64,000 nucleotides of DNA from an uncultured Gammaproteobacteria bacterium (GTDB taxonomy: Bacteria; Pseudomonadota; Gammaproteobacteria; Pseudomonadales; Pseudohongiellaceae), in assembly GCA_913060695.1 (NCBI GenBank), contig CAJXUA010000013.1, forward strand, positions 33,640 through 97,639. The letters run 5' to 3'. How positions within the stretch are numbered: the stretch's first letter is position 1; each line of letters begins with the position of its first letter. The notes beneath the pieces were generated by a model. It was not told where the DNA came from. It made no database searches and worked only from the letters and a program-made list of their open reading frames with translations. The position numbers were made by a program, and so were the translations under genes. This document shows, piece by piece, positions 6,447 to 16,257 of the stretch.

Positions 6447-8081
6447 ATGGCGGCTACAGAAGACTCTTCTCGCACTAGTATCGTACCGGGTACTCCGACG
6501 GTGAGTTCGCGCTATATGAATCTATTGCCTGGTGATGAGCAGCGCGCGAATTATGCCCGGCAGGTAAACTCGGCACTGTACTCCATTGCTGCTCCCACCC
6601 CAGTCTCTGCGCCTACTACTCTTCTTTGGTCCAAGTCCGTAAGCGCCGACCTGGGTTTCGATAGAAAATTTTGCGAAAGTGCAGAGTTCGCCGCATTGAT
6701 GTCGGGCAATAAGACCTTTCCTGGAAGCGAGCCTTTCGCTATGCGCTATGGCGGCCATCAGTTCGGGCAGTGGGCGGGGCAACTGGGTGATGGCCGCGCG
6801 ATAAACTTAGGCGAGTTGGCAGCAAGCGACGGCCGGGTTCTCAACCTACAGCTCAAAGGCGCCGGTCCTACTCCTTATTCTAGAGGTGCAGATGGGCGGG
6901 CCGTGTTGCGCTCCTCTGTACGGGAATATCTGTGTAGTGAGGCGATGTTCCATCTTGGTGTGCCGACCACGCGTGCTCTTAGCCTCGTGCTTACCGGGGA
7001 CGAGGTGCTGCGAGACATGTTTTACGATGGCAATGCACAGCAGGAGCCAGGGGCAATAGTGTGTCGCGTGGCGCCTACGTTCATACGCTTCGGACACTTT
7101 CAGCTATGTGCCTATCGTGGTGAGACCGAGATACTAAAGCAGTTGATGGATCACACAATCGTCGCCGATTTTCCGCATCTACCCAATCCTGCTGAGTGTG
7201 CAGAGGCGCAGAGGCGACAGGTCTATCTGCGTTGGTTCGAGGAAGTATGTAGGCGAACTGGCGATATGGTACTTGCCTGGATGCGCGTTGGCTTCGTGCA
7301 TGGCGTGATGAACACCGACAATATGTCGATACTCGGCCTCACCATCGACTACGGACCCTATGGCTGGATCGATGACTATAATCCGGAGTGGACGCCCAAT
7401 ACCACAGATGCGCAGGGGCGTCGTTACCGTTTCGGCCAGCAGGCTGATATCGCCCTGTGGAATCTCTATCAACTGGCCAATGCTCTTCTAGTCGTGCTGG
7501 AAGACCCAGACCCTGTGCAGAAGATTCTGGAGGACTATCAGCGCTATTACGATGCTGCATGGACCACTATGATGCTGAGCAAATTGGGTCTCACTACTAA
7601 TCTTGGTGAGAGCGACGATGCGCTGCTCGCAGAGTTGTTAGCATTGCTAGCGGAGCAGGAGACGGATATGACGATCTTTTACCGCAAGCTAGCCGATTTC
7701 GATCCAAGCCTGCCCGCTTCGGACCTGCTTAGCGTTGTCGAGGAAGCATTCTATGCACCAGATGCAATGCCTCAGGAGCTGCATGCACGCTACGAAGTAT
7801 GGGCGAATACCTATGCTACTCGGCTTCGCGGCGAAGCCCTCGATTATGAAACCCGCAAAACAAACATGAACGCGGTGAACCCGTGGTTTGTGCTGCGTAA
7901 TTACCTCGCCCAAGAGGCTATCGAGCACGCCCAGAAGGGCGACTATAGTATGCTCTACGCCCTAGATGAAGCCCTCCTAAACCCCTATGTCGAGCAAGCA
8001 CAGTTTGCTCAATTCTTTGCGAAACGACCCGAATGGGCTCGACATCGTGCGGGTGCCTCTATGCTTTCCTGCAGCTCCTAA
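6447..8081 (+). CDS. selO: protein adenylyltransferase SelO (YdiU/UPF0061)
   Basis: SelO is a pseudokinase-fold enzyme that transfers AMP from ATP to Ser, Thr or Tyr of proteins and is linked to redox stress. The 544-residue protein carries the diagnostic motifs GGHQFGQWAGQLGDGRA, LKGAGPTPYSR and GFVHGVMNTDNMSILG, and ends in CSS, where the cysteine (C542) sits in place of the selenocysteine of animal SelO. It is longer than the roughly 480-residue E. coli YdiU. AGGAAG lies seven bases before the ATG. The gene stands alone before the efflux pair. Confidence 0.95.
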   Translation: MAATEDSSRTSIVPGTPTVSSRYMNLLPGDEQRANYARQVNSALYSIAAPTPVSAPTTLLWSKSVSADLGFDRKFCESAEFAALMSGNKTFPGSEPFAMRYGGHQFGQWAGQLGDGRAINLGELAASDGRVLNLQLKGAGPTPYSRGADGRAVLRSSVREYLCSEAMFHLGVPTTRALSLVLTGDEVLRDMFYDGNAQQEPGAIVCRVAPTFIRFGHFQLCAYRGETEILKQLMDHTIVADFPHLPNPAECAEAQRRQVYLRWFEEVCRRTGDMVLAWMRVGFVHGVMNTDNMSILGLTIDYGPYGWIDDYNPEWTPNTTDAQGRRYRFGQQADIALWNLYQLANALLVVLEDPDPVQKILEDYQRYYDAAWTTMMLSKLGLTTNLGESDDALLAELLALLAEQETDMTIFYRKLADFDPSLPASDLLSVVEEAFYAPDAMPQELHARYEVWANTYATRLRGEALDYETRKTNMNAVNPWFVLRNYLAQEAIEHAQKGDYSMLYALDEALLNPYVEQAQFAQFFAKRPEWARHRAGASMLSCSS

Positions 8082-8282
8082 AAATTCTCGACGGATATTA
8101 AAGAAATCCACATAGAACTCTTCAGCGTAATATTTCTTTGTAAGAATACACGGTAGTGGGTAGGGCTTAGCTCCTGAGTCCTTCACTCGCTTGCGCCTAA
8201 TTGCCTGTTAACGCGTCACTATATCTTAGGCGGATAGTTCCGATCCTTTTGTCATTGCCCTTTGGGCACGGAGAACGTCATT

Positions 8283-9428
8283 TTGAAATTTCTTTTAAGG
8301 CATCCCCTTGTTTGTGTGTTTGCGCTTGCAATGATAGGTCTAAGTGTTGCGGTGATTAGCAAAGTTCAGGAAAAGGAACAAGGCGGCGGTATGCCGGCGT
8401 TCGCCAGAGGGGGAGCAGGAGGGGCGACAGCAGTGAATGTTGCGCAAGTCTCTCAGCAGCTGATGTTCGATCAGGTGGAGTCGGTCGGCACCGCGGTGGC
8501 GAACGAGTCAGTCAATTTAACGCCGAAAGTCTCGGACACCATCAGTCGAGTTGGCTTTCAAGACGGTGACTTGGTGCGCGCGGGCGACATACTCGTCGAG
8601 CTCACCAATGCATCAGAGACGGCGCGACTGTCCGAAGCGCAGTCCACCGCCGACGAGGCGGTGCGCCAATATGAGCGTCTGCGAACGCTCAATGGCGACA
8701 ATCTTATTTCAGCAACCGATCTGGATGCCGCAAGGACTCGTGCGGAGACCGCACAAGCACGCCTAGAGGGTGTGATCGTGGCGATGGACGATCGACTCAT
8801 CCGCGCCCCTTTCTCGGGTGTGCTGGGCTTCCGAAATGTCAGCGAAGGGTCTCTGGTGTCTCCTAATACAATCATTACGACACTCGATGATATCTCTGTG
8901 ATCAAGCTCGACTTCAGTATCGCCGAGGCCTATCTGGCGCAGATTGCTAGCGGTCAGACAATCCGAGCGGAGAGCATCGTGTACCGCGGTCGTCAGTTCG
9001 ATGGCACTGTTCAAGTTGTAGGGTCTCGCATTGATCCTGTCACGCGCTCGGTCCAGGTTCGTGCAGTGATCGACAACTCCGGAGGGGAACTGCGGCCCGG
9101 TATGTTAATGACCGTGTCTGTGGCGTTGAACTCTGTTCAGGCTGTCGTGGTTCCAGAGCAGTCTTTAGTGCCGCGCTCGGGAAAGCAATTCGTGTTCGTC
9201 GTTGATGAAGCAAATGTCGCGAAACAAGTGGAGGTTGTTATCGGTCGGCGTCGCCCTGGAATAGTGGAGATTATTCAGGGCGTCAGTTTGGGAGACATGG
9301 TGGTGACGGAAGGGCTTGCACGATTGCGGCCAGGGCAAACTGTGCAGGTGCTCAAATCCGCTAACTCGGAGTTCACGAGTCCTGCAGGGCGAAGCCTCGG
9401 CAGTGACGCAGCGTTTCCTTCAACTTGA
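8283..9428 (+). CDS. RND efflux periplasmic adaptor (MexA/HlyD family)
   Basis: This adaptor links an inner-membrane RND pump to an outer-membrane channel. An N-terminal membrane anchor (LVCVFALAMIGLSVAVI) is followed by a short glycine-rich linker, the lipoyl half-motif around DGDLVRAGDILVELTN, a coiled-coil hairpin of heptad-like sequence, the second lipoyl half (DDRLIRAPFSGVLG) and beta-barrel and membrane-proximal domains. I placed the start at the TTG at 8283 because GGAG lies nine bases upstream; an in-frame TTG at 8262 lacks such a site. The pump gene follows after 26 bases. No lipobox is seen, so it is anchored by a helix rather than a lipid. Confidence 0.9.
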   Translation: MKFLLRHPLVCVFALAMIGLSVAVISKVQEKEQGGGMPAFARGGAGGATAVNVAQVSQQLMFDQVESVGTAVANESVNLTPKVSDTISRVGFQDGDLVRAGDILVELTNASETARLSEAQSTADEAVRQYERLRTLNGDNLISATDLDAARTRAETAQARLEGVIVAMDDRLIRAPFSGVLGFRNVSEGSLVSPNTIITTLDDISVIKLDFSIAEAYLAQIASGQTIRAESIVYRGRQFDGTVQVVGSRIDPVTRSVQVRAVIDNSGGELRPGMLMTVSVALNSVQAVVVPEQSLVPRSGKQFVFVVDEANVAKQVEVVIGRRRPGIVEIIQGVSLGDMVVTEGLARLRPGQTVQVLKSANSEFTSPAGRSLGSDAAFPST

Positions 9429-9454
9429 ACTGAATTTTACTCTAGGCGTCTCCT

Positions 9455-12400
9455 ATGATTCTTTCCGATATCTCCGTTAAGCGTCCCGTCTTCGCTACCG
9501 TCATCAGCCTAGTGTTGATATGTTTCGGTGTCCTTTCTTTCCTACAATTACCTCTGCGCGAGTACCCCGATACTAGCCCTCCGATTGTTACCGTTAGTAC
9601 AAGCTATCCCGGTGCCTCCGCGGAAATTGTTGAATCTCAGATCACGCAGCTGATCGAAGATCAGATCAATGGAATAGAGGGAGTATCGTCGATTAACTCC
9701 TCTAGCAGTGACGGTAGCTCGCGAGTGACCGTGGAGTTCAACGTCGGCAGGGACATCGACCAAGCGGCCAACGATATACGCGACAAGATCTCGCGAGTCA
9801 CACGGGCCCTTCCCGAAGAGGTGCAGCCACCGCAGATAGCAAAGGCCGACAGCGAAGCTCGCCCGATTCAAAACTTTAGTCTTACTAGTTCAGAGATGGA
9901 TTTTTTGGCGCTCAACGACTATGCAAACCGATTTATTATCGATCAGTTTGCTGTGATCGATGGAGTGGCGAGTGCACAACTACGCGGTAATGGCGGTTTC
10001 GCGATGCGGGTATGGCTCGATCGCGTCGCTCTCACTGCTCGAGGCCTTACAGTAATCGATGTAGAGAACGCCCTGCGTCGACAGAACCTTGAATTGCCAG
10101 CGGGGCGCATTGATTCGACTGATCGAGAGTTTAGCGTGAGAGTAGAGCGAGTCTATCAATCCGCTGAAGATTTTCAGCGATTAGTCATAGACCGCGGTGA
10201 CGATGGACATCTCGTGACATTAGGCGAGGTGGCGCGTGTCGAGATCGGTTCTGCCAATGATCGCAGTACTAACCAAGGCAATGGTGTGGAGTCTGTTGGC
10301 ATTGGAATCGTAAAACAGTCTACCGCGAACAGTTTGAATGTGCTGCGCGCGACAACTGCATTGGCGGAACGCATTAGTGCGACGCTGCCGCCCCATATGC
10401 AGCTAATTTCTTCATCGAGTGATGCGGCTTTCATCGAGAGTTCGATTGCGGCTGTTTATCAAACTATTTTCATGACGATGCTTCTGGTCAGTATCGTTAT
10501 CTATATGTTCCTAGGCTCCTTCCGCGTCATGTTAATTCCGGTTGTGACGATTCCAGTGTGCCTACTCGCTGCATTCTCGGTGCTTGGCGCCTTAGGCATG
10601 TCCATCAACCTGATAACACTATTGGGCCTTGTACTCTGTGTAGGGTTGATCGTCGACGACTCGATCGTTGTGCTTGAGAATATTCAACGCCGAGTAGAGG
10701 CAGGTGAGCCACCCTTGCTGGCCGCCTTTAATGGGACACGACAGGTCGGTTTTGCAGTGATTGCCACAACTGCTGTGTTGATTGCTGTATTCGTACCTGT
10801 GGTCTTCATGGAAGGAAGTACAGGAATTATTTTCTATCAGTTGGCGGCCACGATTGGTGGCGCGGTTATTTTCTCAACGATACTTGCCTTGTCGTTAACT
10901 CCGATGATGGCATCTAAGTTGCTGACTACTCACGCCCATGAGAGTTGGTTAACCCGCTATGTCGATCGTTTTTTCCGGTGGCTGCAGCGTGGCTACCACA
11001 ATACTCTGGCGCAGTGTTTGCGACACGCCCGTTGGGTTTTCGCAGTATTGGGTTTGGTTGGTGTAGCAATTTATTTCCTGCTGCAGCAGCTACCATCTAC
11101 CTTTGCTCCTTCAGAAGATCAGGGTGTCTTCTTTGCCAATTTTTCTGGCCCGGAAGGTGCCAGTCTAGAATTCATGAAGGAGCAGGCGACCCTTTTACAA
11201 GATGAGATAATGCCTTATCTCGATTCGGGTGCAGTAGAGAATGTTGTCATGCTAGTGCCAGGTTGGGGCGGCGGTGGAGGCGTTAATAGTGGTATCGCGA
11301 TCGTGTCACTTCCCCAGTGGCAGGATCGAACGCTCTCGACCCAACAAGTGATGAATGAACTTAATCAGAAGTGGTCTCAATATCCTGCTGTCCAAGTATT
11401 CACCTTCATGCGCTCTGGGCTCGTACGTGGTGGTGGTGGGCAGCCGATACAGTTTGTCTTGGGAGGCCGTGAATATGAGGAGCTAGCGCAATGGCGTGAT
11501 GTGCTCATCGAGCGGGCGAATGAAAGTGGTCTGTTTACTCGAGTCCAATCGGATTACGAGGAAACTAAACCTACGTTAACAATCACAGTGGACAAGCTGC
11601 GAGCGGCAGATCTTGGTGTGTCGATCCAATCCATCGGTCGAACTCTGCAGGCCATGATGAACGAGAGTCGCGTCACTACATTCTCAGATCGCGGCGAAGA
11701 GTACGATGTCATTCTGCAGGCAGAAGATTCGCAGCGTGCCTCCCCCGATGACCTCACGAATATTTATGTGCGCTCGGATAGCAGTGGCAGGCTTATACCT
11801 TTAGGTAATTTAATCACCGTGGACAATACGTCTGGCCCTGGTTCGCTTAGCCGCTATAACCGAGTGCGTGCGATTACGATCAGTGCGGGATTGAGTGCCG
11901 GGGCATCACTAGAAGAAGGTCTAGCATTCTTAGAGAGCGTCGTGCGAGAGGAGTTGCCCGACTACGCGCAAGTCGACTACAAAGGCGAGTCCTTAGACCT
12001 GAAGGAGTCAGGCGGCGGTCTTGCGTTGATCTTCGGTCTGGCGCTGCTGATGGTATTCCTCGTATTAGCCGCACAGTTCGAGAGTTTTGTGCACCCAATG
12101 GTGATTATGACGACCGTGCCACTGGCTATCTTCGGTGCACTTCTCGGCCTATTCCTTACCGATGGCAGTCTGAACCTGTATAGCAATATCGGGCTTATCG
12201 TACTGGTGGGTATCGCGAGTAAGAACGGCATTCTTATTGTGGAGTTTGCGAACCAGTTGCGTGACGAAGGGAAGGAGTTTGGCGAGGCCTTGGTCGAGGC
12301 CTGTGACCTGCGCCTACGCCCGGTGTTGATGACAGCCTTGTCGACAATCATGGGGGCTATCCCTTTGATCATGTCCACTGGAGCGGGCTCGGAGAGTCGC

Positions 12401-12595
12401 ATACTCCTAGGGGTTGTGATCTTCTCTGGCGTATTGATGACCACACTGATGACGCTGTTCGTAGTGCCAGTGGTCTATCAATTGATAGCGAAGAACACCA
12501 GTTCACCCGAAGCCGTGGCGACCTTGCTTAAGAAAATGCAGAGCAAGCAAGACCAGCAGGTGGATACACCACCGGCTGGTGGCTTACAGGTCTAA
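9455..12595 (+). CDS. RND efflux transporter, HAE1 (AcrB/MexB) type
   Basis: This 1046-residue inner-membrane proton/drug antiporter has the expected twelve-helix, two-large-loop organisation. It opens with the family start ISVKRPVFATVISLVL. The proton relay aspartate pair is in VGLIVDDSIVVLEN (TM4) and the partner lysine in GIASKNGILIVEF (TM10). The R-P-x-x-M-T motif appears as RPVLMTALSTIMG. It forms an operon with the adaptor but no TolC/OprM-type channel gene is encoded nearby, so a channel must be shared. Substrates cannot be predicted. The stop overlaps the convergent ygfZ end by four bases. Confidence 0.94.
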   Translation: MILSDISVKRPVFATVISLVLICFGVLSFLQLPLREYPDTSPPIVTVSTSYPGASAEIVESQITQLIEDQINGIEGVSSINSSSSDGSSRVTVEFNVGRDIDQAANDIRDKISRVTRALPEEVQPPQIAKADSEARPIQNFSLTSSEMDFLALNDYANRFIIDQFAVIDGVASAQLRGNGGFAMRVWLDRVALTARGLTVIDVENALRRQNLELPAGRIDSTDREFSVRVERVYQSAEDFQRLVIDRGDDGHLVTLGEVARVEIGSANDRSTNQGNGVESVGIGIVKQSTANSLNVLRATTALAERISATLPPHMQLISSSSDAAFIESSIAAVYQTIFMTMLLVSIVIYMFLGSFRVMLIPVVTIPVCLLAAFSVLGALGMSINLITLLGLVLCVGLIVDDSIVVLENIQRRVEAGEPPLLAAFNGTRQVGFAVIATTAVLIAVFVPVVFMEGSTGIIFYQLAATIGGAVIFSTILALSLTPMMASKLLTTHAHESWLTRYVDRFFRWLQRGYHNTLAQCLRHARWVFAVLGLVGVAIYFLLQQLPSTFAPSEDQGVFFANFSGPEGASLEFMKEQATLLQDEIMPYLDSGAVENVVMLVPGWGGGGGVNSGIAIVSLPQWQDRTLSTQQVMNELNQKWSQYPAVQVFTFMRSGLVRGGGGQPIQFVLGGREYEELAQWRDVLIERANESGLFTRVQSDYEETKPTLTITVDKLRAADLGVSIQSIGRTLQAMMNESRVTTFSDRGEEYDVILQAEDSQRASPDDLTNIYVRSDSSGRLIPLGNLITVDNTSGPGSLSRYNRVRAITISAGLSAGASLEEGLAFLESVVREELPDYAQVDYKGESLDLKESGGGLALIFGLALLMVFLVLAAQFESFVHPMVIMTTVPLAIFGALLGLFLTDGSLNLYSNIGLIVLVGIASKNGILIVEFANQLRDEGKEFGEALVEACDLRLRPVLMTALSTIMGAIPLIMSTGAGSESRILLGVVIFSGVLMTTLMTLFVVPVVYQLIAKNTSSPEAVATLLKKMQSKQDQQVDTPPAGGLQV

Positions 12596-13545
12596 GTTCT
12601 AAGGTCCAGATCGGGGAGAGTGAGAAGCGTTATTGCAGCTGTAGCGCCCTGTTTCTCTCCCCCTTCTAGACTGCCATTGCGCAGTTCGAACGCGGCTTTC
12701 TTCTCTACCAACTCGCAGGGCAAAATCGCCAGTATCTCGAATTTTCCTGAGTCGGTTAGTGCCACGCTGACTATCTCGCCAACACTCTGGCCTTGATGAA
12801 GCAGTAAAGAATCTACGCTGACAGGAAAGCCCTCTACGCTGGCGCGGAACAGGCGTTTCTTGGCCGTGCCGCGGTAGTGCATACGCGCCACAATCTCCTG
12901 TCCCGTATAGCAGCCTTTCTTAAAATCGACATGACCCATTAGGTCGTAGTTGAGCAGCTGCGGAGTATAGTTCTCCTGGATATCTGGATGGATATGCACA
13001 ATCCCCTGACGAATATCCGCAAGATCCCATTCCTCCAAGTCATCGGTCACCCCTAGACTTTGAATGCGCTCTATTAGGGTTTCATTCTCAACTGCGACTA
13101 ATACCTCGAAGCGGGCCTGGGCATCGGGCAATCGATAGACACACGCCGTGTCGACGCTCAGCGACTCGCCGGCGCTGCTTGGCGCTGCGCCGAATAACTC
13201 GATAACTGTGCTGGTCGCATCGGCGCCGTAGATTCCGTAGCGCTCGAACTGGGCTGTCTTGATAGACGTGCTGGCCTTGGAGAATACGATGTACTTGTCT
13301 AGGGTCTTGCGTAGCGCGTTGCCCATGCCCGACTGGCACAGCAGCAAAATATCTTGGCCGAGTAATAACACTCGCATATCGCTGATAACACGGCCCTTTA
13401 GGTCGCAATAAGTGGCCAGTAGGGTGTGCTGCGCGCTGAGCTTGCTAAGATTACAACTCAGCTGCCCCTGCAGGAACGTATTCGCATCGTCGCCATTGAC
13501 GGCGATTAGGTCGAAATTATTTAAGTCTGCCAGCGTACATGCCAT
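12592..13545 (-). CDS. ygfZ: folate-binding Fe-S cluster repair protein YgfZ
   Basis: YgfZ/CAF17 proteins bind tetrahydrofolate and support assembly or repair of Fe-S enzymes such as MiaB. The 317-residue protein carries the signature K-G-C-Y-x-G-Q-E at 210-217, with the conserved C212. The fold is related to the T protein of the glycine cleavage system. It is divergent from sdhE, as in other Gammaproteobacteria, and convergent with the efflux pump gene. Confidence 0.92.
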   Translation of the reverse strand: MACTLADLNNFDLIAVNGDDANTFLQGQLSCNLSKLSAQHTLLATYCDLKGRVISDMRVLLLGQDILLLCQSGMGNALRKTLDKYIVFSKASTSIKTAQFERYGIYGADATSTVIELFGAAPSSAGESLSVDTACVYRLPDAQARFEVLVAVENETLIERIQSLGVTDDLEEWDLADIRQGIVHIHPDIQENYTPQLLNYDLMGHVDFKKGCYTGQEIVARMHYRGTAKKRLFRASVEGFPVSVDSLLLHQGQSVGEIVSVALTDSGKFEILAILPCELVEKKAAFELRNGSLEGGEKQGATAAITLLTLPDLDLRT

Positions 13546-13616
13546 GAATCGCGCCCGGATAAAATCAGTTATTTGGGTTATTATGAACAGGCTTTTATCC
13601 CTATTCAGGTTGCTAC

Positions 13617-13862
13617 ATGTTATCAGAAATTGAGTATAAGAAACTGGCTTGGCATAGCCGTCGCGGTATGCGCGAACTGGACTTGCTGTTGTTGCCTTTT
13701 GTCGATGCCGTTCTTCGCGAAATCAGTGAGGAAGATCAAGCCTTGTACAAGCTATTATTGGACGAGGAAGATCAGGATTTATATAACTGGCTTGTCCTTC
13801 GCACTCCTGCGCCGAACGAGGGGCTAGCGAAGATCGTAGGCGTTATTCGCGCCTCCCGCTAA
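13617..13862 (+). CDS. sdhE: FAD assembly factor SdhE
   Basis: SdhE promotes covalent attachment of FAD to the flavoprotein subunits of succinate dehydrogenase and fumarate reductase. The 81-residue protein has the invariant RGxxE motif at residues 16-20 (RGMRE) followed by LDLLLLPF, and the conserved DQDLYNWL segment. ATG is at 13617. It pairs with ygfX 32 bases downstream and is divergent from ygfZ, the arrangement found in E. coli. The Sdh genes themselves are not in this window. Confidence 0.94.
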   Translation: MLSEIEYKKLAWHSRRGMRELDLLLLPFVDAVLREISEEDQALYKLLLDEEDQDLYNWLVLRTPAPNEGLAKIVGVIRASR

Positions 13863-13894
13863 ATTGACTGGTCACAAGGCACAAGGATGCGTGC

Positions 13895-14326
13895 ATGCTG
13901 ATCTGGCTACCACTTCGCCCATCGCGTTGGCTGTGCGCTTTGCGCTGCTTGCAGTACGTCTGCGCCGCTCTCGCAGTGTGGCACATCGACTGGCCCTTAG
14001 CCCTGCAAATTGTGGCGCTGCTCTTGATAGCGGCCCATGGGCGGCGGCAAGCGCCACTGCCAAAAGCCCTCTTGCTCGACCAAAGCGGTTTGCAACTGAT
14101 TTATGGGCAACGGCGTGTGTGGGCACGGCTGGCGGCGCAATGTTATTGCAGTGAATATCTACTGGTGTTGCGGGTAGTGCTGGAAGCGGATCAGCACGAG
14201 GACGTACAGGGCAGGGCGCTAGGCCGTCAATGTTGCTTGGTATTGCTGCCGGATTCGAGTACGCGAGATGCCTTACGACGGCTAAGAGTCTATCTGCGTT
14301 GGCACGCACAGGTGCCAACTGATTAG
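13895..14326 (+). CDS. ygfX: YgfX (CptA)-like inner-membrane protein
   Basis: This 143-residue protein has two adjacent hydrophobic helices (around residues 14-45) followed by a soluble domain that ends with DSSTRDALRRLRVYLRW, which resembles the family's C-terminal signature. The position directly after sdhE supports the assignment. In E. coli the product has been proposed to act with SdhE or as a toxin on the cytoskeleton; that role is debated and is not shown here. Sequence conservation in this family is low, so the call leans on context. Confidence 0.75.
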   Translation: MLIWLPLRPSRWLCALRCLQYVCAALAVWHIDWPLALQIVALLLIAAHGRRQAPLPKALLLDQSGLQLIYGQRRVWARLAAQCYCSEYLLVLRVVLEADQHEDVQGRALGRQCCLVLLPDSSTRDALRRLRVYLRWHAQVPTD

Positions 14327-14349
14327 TCTCGTATCAGCAGCGTAGGCGT

Positions 14350-16020
14350 CTAGGGGTTGTTCAAGAGGGCATTGCGGGGCACTAGGATAGTGTCTTCGGC
14401 CTTGTCCAGCTGCCCTGGATGATCGACTGTGAAATGCAGGCCGCGACTCTCCTTACGCGCAATAGCGCACTCCACGATTAGGCTGGCGACGAGCACTAAG
14501 TTGCGCAGCTCCAATAGGTCCTTACTGACAATATAATGTTTGTAGTACTCGTCGGTCTCTTGCGCCAATAAGCTTATGCGACGCTTAGCCCGCTGCAGGC
14601 GCTCGTCTTTGCGGACGATGCCCACGTAGGCCCACATGAAACGGCGCAGCTCGTCCCAATTGTGCGAGACGACTACTTCTTCATTCGAGCGAGTAACGAG
14701 GCTTTCATCCCAGCCTGGAATGTCGTCAGTTAACTGGGTTGTCGCAAGCTTGGCGCGGATGTCTTCGCTGGCGCTAAAGGCTAGGACGAAACATTCCAAC
14801 AAGGAGTTGCTGGCCATGCGATTTGCGCCATGTAAGCCGGTAAAGGTGGTCTCGCCGATTGCATAGAGGTTGGGTAGGTCCGTGTGTCCCATCTTATCGA
14901 CCATTACACCACCACAGGTGTAGTGGGCCGCTGGAACTACAGGGATACGGTCTTTAGTAATGTCGATGCCAAACTTCAAGCAGCGCGAATAAATAGTCGG
15001 AAAGTGTTCCTTTATGAACGCTGCCGGTTTGTGCGTGATGTTGAGGTAAACGCAATCACAGCCGAGCCGCTTCATCTCGTGATCGATAGCTCTGGCAACT
15101 ATATCGCGTGGGGCAAGCTCGCCACGCGCGTCGAATTGCGGCATAAAGCGAGTGCCATCTTCTAGCTCAAGCCAGGCACCTTCTCCGCGCAGCGCCTCGG
15201 TTATGAGGAAGGACTTTGCATGGGGATGATAGAGGCATGTGGGGTGGAACTGATTGAATTCCATATTGGCTACCCTGCAGCCGGCACGCCATGCCATCGC
15301 GATCCCGTCCCCTGTCGCGCCATCGGGGTTGGTCGTAAACAAATAGGCCTTACTGGCACCACCGGTGGCGAGGATGACAAATTTCGCCCTAAACAAGTCG
15401 ATGTTGCCGGTGCTCGGGCAGAAGATATAAGCGCCAACGCATTGCTCGCCCTCAAGGCCAAGTTTCTTGCGGGTAATGAGATCGATAGCGACGCGGTTCT
15501 CGAATAGATCGATGTTGGGGCTCAGCTTAGCGCGATGCGCTAAGGTCTCGAACACCGCACGGCCCGTAGCATCTGTAGCATGGATAATTCGACGATGGCT
15601 GTGGCCGCCTTCTTGAGTAAGGTGCAAAGGCGCCAGGTTGTCTGGCTTTAATGGTGCGCGGGCGGCGCCTTCCTTTGCCTCGTCTGGCGACACAGTGGTA
15701 AATGGCACGCCTTGCTCCACTAGCCACTTCACGCAGGCGCCACTGTTCTCCACTATGTGACTGACCATGTCGCGATGGCACAGGCCTGCGCCCGAGTCGA
15801 GAGTGTCCGCGATATGGTCTTCTATACTGTCCTCATCGTCTAAGACTGCGGCTATACCGCCCTGCGCCCAGAAGGTCGCGCCCTGACTCAACTCGCCCTT
15901 GCTGATAACTGCCACTTTTGCGAAATCCGCAGATTTCAATGCTAGTGTCAGTCCGGCAGCGCCGCTGCCAATGATCAATATGTCGTAGTCGTAAACAGTT
16001 GTGGTATTGTTGGCGCTCAT
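14350..16020 (-). CDS. nadB: L-aspartate oxidase
   Basis: NadB oxidises L-aspartate to iminoaspartate with FAD as the first step of de novo NAD synthesis. The 556-residue protein has the N-terminal dinucleotide-binding motif [13 protein letters not shown], the QGGIAA segment contacting [13 protein letters not shown], the active-site arginine in [11 protein letters not shown] and the C-terminal helical domain of the succinate dehydrogenase flavoprotein superfamily. It is divergent from rpoE, a conserved arrangement in Gammaproteobacteria. Confidence 0.95.
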   Translation of the reverse strand: MSANNTTTVYDYDILIIGSGAAGLTLALKSADFAKVAVISKGELSQGATFWAQGGIAAVLDDEDSIEDHIADTLDSGAGLCHRDMVSHIVENSGACVKWLVEQGVPFTTVSPDEAKEGAARAPLKPDNLAPLHLTQEGGHSHRRIIHATDATGRAVFETLAHRAKLSPNIDLFENRVAIDLITRKKLGLEGEQCVGAYIFCPSTGNIDLFRAKFVILATGGASKAYLFTTNPDGATGDGIAMAWRAGCRVANMEFNQFHPTCLYHPHAKSFLITEALRGEGAWLELEDGTRFMPQFDARGELAPRDIVARAIDHEMKRLGCDCVYLNITHKPAAFIKEHFPTIYSRCLKFGIDITKDRIPVVPAAHYTCGGVMVDKMGHTDLPNLYAIGETTFTGLHGANRMASNSLLECFVLAFSASEDIRAKLATTQLTDDIPGWDESLVTRSNEEVVVSHNWDELRRFMWAYVGIVRKDERLQRAKRRISLLAQETDEYYKHYIVSKDLLELRNLVLVASLIVECAIARKESRGLHFTVDHPGQLDKAEDTILVPRNALLNNP

Positions 16021-16162
16021 TGTCTTGGCGTTCGGTCATTGAAGAGTGAGGTGTGTACGCCCAGCAACAGGCAGCGGACTCACGAAGCGGCCTATATTAC
16101 AGTCAGGTAGATAGAAAGTGCTAATCGAGACTGTGGCTTGTTACAAATTTTCAACGCTGTCA

Positions 16163-16189
16163 GAACTAAAGTTAATCCCCGTGGTCTAT
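16163..16189 (+). promoter_or_regulatory. candidate sigma-E (AlgU) promoter upstream of rpoE
   Basis: GAACTA at 16163-16168 is separated by 16 bases from TCTAT at 16185-16189. The known consensus for sigma-E/AlgU is GAACTT, 16-17 bases, TCTGA, so each box differs by one or two bases. It lies 69 bases before the rpoE ATG, fitting the autoregulated promoter known for this operon in other species. The match is by eye only. Confidence 0.5.
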
Positions 16190-16257
16190 TCCTTGACGAA
16201 TTTAAGCTTATTGAGACACTTTAATGTTCAGCTGCATACGGCTAGGAGACGTGCGCT

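Noticed and set aside
11977..12444. 155-codon minus-strand frame inside the RND pump gene
   Set aside because: It lies wholly within a well-conserved gene region and its composition (Ser/Arg/Ile/Pro rich) fits an antisense shadow.
13872..14318. 148-codon minus-strand frame over ygfX
   Set aside because: The plus-strand frame has the YgfX signature and the right position after sdhE; the antisense frame is Ala/Arg-rich as expected in this GC-rich stretch.
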